Source: Bacteroidales bacterium (GTDB lineage: Bacteria; Bacteroidota; Bacteroidia; Bacteroidales; ML635J-15). Taken from it: DNA of 64,000 bases. Location of the stretch: contig JAFZRE010000032.1 of the NCBI GenBank assembly GCA_017620015.1, forward strand, positions 119,009 through 183,008, read 5' to 3'. Positions 59,833 through 64,000 of the stretch are shown here, one piece after another. Every line of letters starts with the position of its first letter. Position 1 is the first letter of the stretch. The translations under genes were made by a program, and so were the position numbers. The notes beneath the pieces are model-generated. The model saw only the letters and a program-made list of their open reading frames with translations, had not been told where the DNA came from and made no database searches.

Positions 59833-61143
59833 ATGGCAATAATAGATTGTATCATATGGCAACCTCAAGGCAGGGAAGTCATATATGCTTATAGGTATCC
59901 AGAGCAGAACCTCTCGACCTATACCCAATTAGTAGTGCAGGAAAGTCAAGAAGCAGTGCTTTTCAGCAAAGGTCAAATCATGGGTAAGTTTGGTCCGGGA
60001 AAACACACGTTAAATACAGAAAATTTACCTATTCTACGAAATTTATTTGGTATTCCGTTCGGAGGCAAGAATCCTTTTACGGCTGAAGTTTGGTTTGTAA
60101 ACAAGGTCCAGACTTTTGCTATAGACTGGAGCATCGATAGGATGGCAATACACGATATTGACTATAATACACAATTGCCACTTGTTGCATCGGGTCAATA
60201 CGGCTTGAAGGTTATAGATACAGAAAAATTCTTAGTGAAGTTTGTAGGCACAAAATATAAGTTTACACAAGAAGACATGACCGAGCAATCATATGGAGAG
60301 TTCTGCTCGAAAGCCAAATCGCTGATTCTGCAATTTATGCTGAACAATAAGATAGGATATAAGCAGATATCTGCGTTCTTGGATCCTATTAGTGAGAATC
60401 TGAGAAATATGATGCAGGATTTCTGGTACCAGCTAGGACTTGAATTGACTAAATTTTATGTCACAAGCATCGAAATAGATGACTCTACTCCAGAAGGTCA
60501 GAAGGTTAGAGAAGCTATTGCACAGCAGGCGTCAATGAGTATAACTGGTCATACATGGCAACAGGAGCAAATGTTTGGTACTGCAAACAACGCAATAAAT
60601 GGTGTTACAAACGGCATTGGCAACATGGGCAGCGGCGGTACCGGAAGTTTGCTTGGTGGACTGATGGCTGTTCAAATGATGGGCACTATGGGACGCATGG
60701 CAACTGCTGGTGGTAATGGTGGAATAGGCTCTGGTATGATGCAGCCTAATTATAACCAACCTACATTCAATGCTGGAGGAAATGCAAATGCCGGAAATAC
60801 GGTAAACAATGTTCGTGATGTATATTGTGCAGGATGTTCTAAAAAATTCTCTACTAACCAGGCTTTCTGTCCGCATTGCGGAAAGAAATATAATCCTTGC
60901 CCAAAATGCGGTGCCGATAATGCAGAATCGTCGAAGCGTTGCGTGTCGTGTGGAACAAGCCTTTCCGTGGGTGGAGCCGGCAATATATGTCCACAATGCC
61001 ACCAACCTGTAGCCCCAGGAGCAAGATTCTGTGGAAACTGTGGTACTCCAATGGGTGGCACTAACGAGAATGTATGTTCAAGATGTGGTGCAGAACTGGC
61101 GCCAAATGTAAAATTCTGTCCTGTATGCGGAAATAGAAGATAA
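59833..61143 (+). CDS. SPFH-domain protein with four zinc ribbons
   Basis: This 436-residue protein begins with an SPFH/band-7-like domain (about 1-235: QESQEAVLFSKGQIMGKFGPG, FVTS-like YVTSIEIDD), as in YdjI/virion-core-protein-type proteins, then a Gly/Asn/Met-rich linker, and ends in four CxxC pairs (about 334-436: CAGC/CPHC, CPKC/CVSC, CPQC/CGNC, CSRC/CPVC). There is no membrane helix at the N terminus. It is the first gene of a three-gene cassette. Its role is unknown; SPFH proteins form large ring assemblies on membranes. Confidence 0.85.
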   Translation: MAIIDCIIWQPQGREVIYAYRYPEQNLSTYTQLVVQESQEAVLFSKGQIMGKFGPGKHTLNTENLPILRNLFGIPFGGKNPFTAEVWFVNKVQTFAIDWSIDRMAIHDIDYNTQLPLVASGQYGLKVIDTEKFLVKFVGTKYKFTQEDMTEQSYGEFCSKAKSLILQFMLNNKIGYKQISAFLDPISENLRNMMQDFWYQLGLELTKFYVTSIEIDDSTPEGQKVREAIAQQASMSITGHTWQQEQMFGTANNAINGVTNGIGNMGSGGTGSLLGGLMAVQMMGTMGRMATAGGNGGIGSGMMQPNYNQPTFNAGGNANAGNTVNNVRDVYCAGCSKKFSTNQAFCPHCGKKYNPCPKCGADNAESSKRCVSCGTSLSVGGAGNICPQCHQPVAPGARFCGNCGTPMGGTNENVCSRCGAELAPNVKFCPVCGNRR

Positions 61144-61163
61144 CACAGAAAAATTGTTGAGAT

Positions 61164-61877
61164 ATGAATAAAAGAATTATTTGGGCAGCTTTAATTTTAA
61201 TTGTTGCAGAAGCTCTGGTGATATCAGGGTTCATCGTATTCTGGCCAAAAGATGCTAACAGGGATATTATGATAGTGGATATAGTAGTGTCAAGTATAAT
61301 GCTTGCAACTATTTTTGGCATAGATATGTTTAAGCCTTTGGTCGACCTAAATTCCGACCAGCCGAAACAAGTCGGTTCGCTTGGCGTAAGATGGTTTGTG
61401 TCTGGTGCATATTTTGTTCTAGCCCTTATCCTAATGATCTTTTGGGGGCAAGATGGGAAATATTCCTTGAATATATACATATTGTTACACGCAATTCTAT
61501 TATTCCTGTTGATATGTGGTATTATAGCTGCCGTCAGAACTGGGAATAAAGTTACAGAAATAGCGGAAATTGAGAGGACAAAGTTGCAGGGAAGAGAATA
61601 CATGAGGAAGTCTATTCGGAAAATAAAGGACGAAATAGCCATTAATCAAGAACTTCCCCAGTACTTTATAGCAGAAATAAACGATATTGAAGACCGTCTT
61701 AGATATATATCACCATCAAGTAATACTGATGCAACAGAACTTGAAAATAATTTTGAGGATGTCGCAGATTCAATACGCTTCGCACTTACAAATTTTAAGA
61801 TGAACGAAGATGCAATAAAGAAAAATTTATTAAGACTCAATCGGATTTTAGAAAATAGAAAAAATATTTATAAATAA
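61164..61877 (+). CDS. Four-helix membrane protein with coiled-coil tail
   Basis: This 237-residue product has four membrane segments (about 5-27, 32-54, 73-93 and 100-122) and then a soluble C-terminal tail of about 110 residues with charged heptad-like stretches (ISPSS-, DSIRFAL, MNEDAIKKNLL). I know no family for it. It lies 20 nt after the SPFH gene and 17 nt before the long coiled-coil gene, so it is in the same operon and could be the membrane anchor of the complex. Confidence 0.75.
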   Translation: MNKRIIWAALILIVAEALVISGFIVFWPKDANRDIMIVDIVVSSIMLATIFGIDMFKPLVDLNSDQPKQVGSLGVRWFVSGAYFVLALILMIFWGQDGKYSLNIYILLHAILLFLLICGIIAAVRTGNKVTEIAEIERTKLQGREYMRKSIRKIKDEIAINQELPQYFIAEINDIEDRLRYISPSSNTDATELENNFEDVADSIRFALTNFKMNEDAIKKNLLRLNRILENRKNIYK

Positions 61878-61894
61878 ATTAAACAGTTAAAATT

Positions 61895-64000
61895 ATGGTA
61901 TCATCAGGAAAAATTTTCCAAGAATCGGACAACATCTACCAAGATGAGGCTAAGGTGTTGTTCAATTACTATCAGCAGGCAGCTGAAAGAATCGTTCAGG
62001 AAGAGGAGCGGATAGAAAAACAGATCGCAATTATCCAGGAGGAAATTGCTGTTCTAGAAAAGAAAAAAAGTACTTTATGGTTATGGTTGTTTTTGCTGAT
62101 CATACCATATTTTATAAAAAAGAAGAACCTCCTTGCTGAACTCGCAGAGAAAAATGGCCGGGTCGCTGAATTCAAGAAAATGCATGCAGAGATTTTCCGT
62201 GACTATAAAGTGAGCAAGCTTGGAGTTGCATATGTGCCAGTTGCTGATCAGATAAAGTATGAAGATAAGAGTTTTATAGTCGATTATACAGGTCAAGTGC
62301 CTATGGCTCAAGTAACTTTGCAGCTTAGCCGTCAGAACGAACTGTTAGGAAAAACCATTGGAGATCTTGAGCAATTGACAACAGAAGCTCCAATAGTTGA
62401 AACATCCAATGAAGCAGAACCTGTTGCCACAGAGGATTATTCGCTGTCTATGCAGGAAATTAACCAAAACGATTATTTTGGCAAATTGGACAGGTCTCTG
62501 AGAACAATATCATATTGTATGAATGATTTGGACACAACATCAGTTGAACTTCCTTTGATTAAGGATCATAGTGAAAGACTTGCAAAGCTTAACGAGTACG
62601 CCACAAATGATATTCCTGCTGATGCTTCGGTTATCAATGTTTTTGAAAAAGACCGTTTCCAGAATAACATTGCCAAATTCCAGGAACTAAACAAACTTAA
62701 GGATTCATTAAGTACGGAAACAACACAATTTGAGGATGTGCTTAAGAATCTTATGCAGACTATGGCAAATTCTGTACAAGTAATTTCTGCAATGAAACTT
62801 GCCAGCACAGACAAGATGGTTGACTCTTCCAATCGTCTGTTGTACCGTATGTTGAAATCCCCGTATAACCACTATTCTCCATTACTTGAGGCGGAAGAAA
62901 TACAGCGAATAAGAGACGAAAAGTTTGACTATACAGATTCTGTTCAAGGATACACTCCATTTTCGCTTCGTCAGAGTTCAAGAGTTCGCTACAATATAGT
63001 AACTGACACTTGGGTTGCAGAAGACGGTTCAACAACATCAATGCCATTTGGTGTACATCAGATATACGAAGAAATAGTTGCTCCTATGGTTCAGTCGTTG
63101 ATGCTTGAAAACAGAATAGAACGACTAAAGATATACAACCACATCAAGGACCAGAAACTTTCCTACTTGAACAAGTGGCATCAGGATACAGATGCATTTT
63201 ATCGCGACAACCGCAAGCAATCGGCAGATATTATTAATTTGATGCAGGAAAGTCTTCGTGAATATGTCGCAGCATATAACACTTTGGTTTCTTTCCAGAA
63301 AACGCAAAACTCAATGGAGTCTGCCAAGGATTTGAGCGCAAGTGTTGTTAAAAACGAACAAAATGATGAAGAAACTATCGCAGCATTCGAAACTCAAGCT
63401 CAGCAGTTTGAAGATGTTCAGAATGATTTCGAAGAATACATTGACCGTTTAAAGGAAGATATTGATGAACGAGCAGAAAAGTTTGGTCATGTGGAATATT
63501 ACGATGCCCGCCTACAGGATGGTCATTCCAACGAAGAGGCTATTGCAGCAACCGAAGTAGGCGATATGGATGAACGTCGCAAGTCACTATCTACAGTTAA
63601 TCCTTTGCTCGCTAAAAAATCTGAAATTCCACCAGCTCCTCAAATAGAAGACATTACATATGAACATCTGTCTATAAATTTACCAGTTATGGCAAAGGTT
63701 GCTCTTGAGGAACTTGATGCCGAAGAAATTGCTGCTGCCAATGCGCCAGTCGATGACATTGATGAAGTACCAGCAGCACCAGCAGAGTTTTCACCGAATC
63801 AAGAAGATATAGTCGAAAACGAAGATGTTGACGATATTGAGTCAGAAGTTCCGGAAAATGAAGGCGTGGATAACAACTCTCAGTCAGAAGAAGAATTAGA
63901 CGAGTCTGGTTCTGAAGACGAAAATGTTGAAGAAGAGGAGGAGGAAATCGTCGAAGAAGATGATGACGAAGTTGAAGAAGATGAAGAAGATGAAGATGAT
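61895..64000 (+). CDS. Large acidic coiled-coil protein, cut by right edge
   Basis: The frame runs open from the ATG at 61895 for 702 codons to the window end, with no stop. A coiled-coil start (about 25-60: EEERIEKQIAIIQEEI) precedes one hydrophobic stretch (LWLWLFLLIIPYF, about 66-78). Long helices follow, with ordered blocks such as LLEAEEIQRIRDEKF and YNIVTDTWVAEDG. From about residue 590 the chain becomes an Asp/Glu-rich tail, still acidic at the edge. No domain is recognised. It completes the SPFH cassette. Confidence 0.85.
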   Translation, partial: MVSSGKIFQESDNIYQDEAKVLFNYYQQAAERIVQEEERIEKQIAIIQEEIAVLEKKKSTLWLWLFLLIIPYFIKKKNLLAELAEKNGRVAEFKKMHAEIFRDYKVSKLGVAYVPVADQIKYEDKSFIVDYTGQVPMAQVTLQLSRQNELLGKTIGDLEQLTTEAPIVETSNEAEPVATEDYSLSMQEINQNDYFGKLDRSLRTISYCMNDLDTTSVELPLIKDHSERLAKLNEYATNDIPADASVINVFEKDRFQNNIAKFQELNKLKDSLSTETTQFEDVLKNLMQTMANSVQVISAMKLASTDKMVDSSNRLLYRMLKSPYNHYSPLLEAEEIQRIRDEKFDYTDSVQGYTPFSLRQSSRVRYNIVTDTWVAEDGSTTSMPFGVHQIYEEIVAPMVQSLMLENRIERLKIYNHIKDQKLSYLNKWHQDTDAFYRDNRKQSADIINLMQESLREYVAAYNTLVSFQKTQNSMESAKDLSASVVKNEQNDEETIAAFETQAQQFEDVQNDFEEYIDRLKEDIDERAEKFGHVEYYDARLQDGHSNEEAIAATEVGDMDERRKSLSTVNPLLAKKSEIPPAPQIEDITYEHLSINLPVMAKVALEELDAEEIAAANAPVDDIDEVPAAPAEFSPNQEDIVENEDVDDIESEVPENEGVDNNSQSEEELDESGSEDENVEEEEEEIVEEDDDEVEEDEEDEDD

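Overview
The window looks like chromosomal DNA of a Bacteroidota bacterium, probably an uncultured Bacteroidales relative. The support is: -7 promoter boxes of the Bacteroidota type (TAnnTTTG) upstream of many genes, with little Shine-Dalgarno signal; lipid A genes (lpxB); TonB-family proteins; prolyl-oligopeptidase and M28 peptidases; DUF3298 lipoproteins; and a leucine-rich-repeat protein ending in a type IX secretion sorting domain. TAA, TAG and TGA all act as ordinary stops. I found no rRNA, no tRNA and no CRISPR array.

Layout. 1-18.5 kb is mostly core metabolism: radA (cut by the left edge), a lipoprotein, panC-panD-rfaE2, surE-(membrane protein)-lpxB, an ATPase with a C-terminal nuclease-like domain, a broken lectin-fold (FISUMP-type) gene, a YoeB-type toxin-antitoxin pair, miaB, two TonB-domain proteins, hflX, an M23 peptidase, prmC, a Sua5/TsaC protein, a glycosyltransferase and dapD. 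18.6-28.8 kb is an accessory island. It holds an FGE-like exported protein, candidate structured RNAs, a REP-associated tyrosine transposase (RAYT) surrounded by palindromes, a 50-bp repeat that looks like a portable promoter, a radical SAM enzyme coupled to an unknown protein, and several unknown proteins, two of which share a strongly conserved N terminus. 28.8-45 kb has a MoxR-ATPase/VWA pair, a tetR - giant acyl-CoA-dehydratase-activase - B12-binding radical SAM operon, a YggS-like PLP protein, two WYL regulators (one at 27.6 kb), a prolyl oligopeptidase, rfbB and a histidine ammonia-lyase.

45-64 kb has an acidic protein-M28 peptidase-rsmI operon, the T9SS-sorted LRR protein, an AbiE-type toxin-antitoxin pair, a six-gene tandem array of DUF3298-like exported proteins, a His-rich permease whose 5' end has been duplicated around a MITE-like repeat, and a three-gene cassette at the right edge (SPFH + four zinc ribbons, four-TM protein, large acidic coiled-coil protein that runs off the window).

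The most distinctive feature overall is the density and variety of short dispersed repeats. There are at least six families: REP palindromes beside the RAYT, a composite palindrome unit, the 50-bp portable promoter, a MITE-like element with GTCATT...AATGAC ends, a small palindromic insert that lies inside the prmC reading frame and in the 5' region of tetR, and a terminator-linked repeat pair. Several have changed neighbouring genes. All functional names are from reading sequence motifs; no database search was run.
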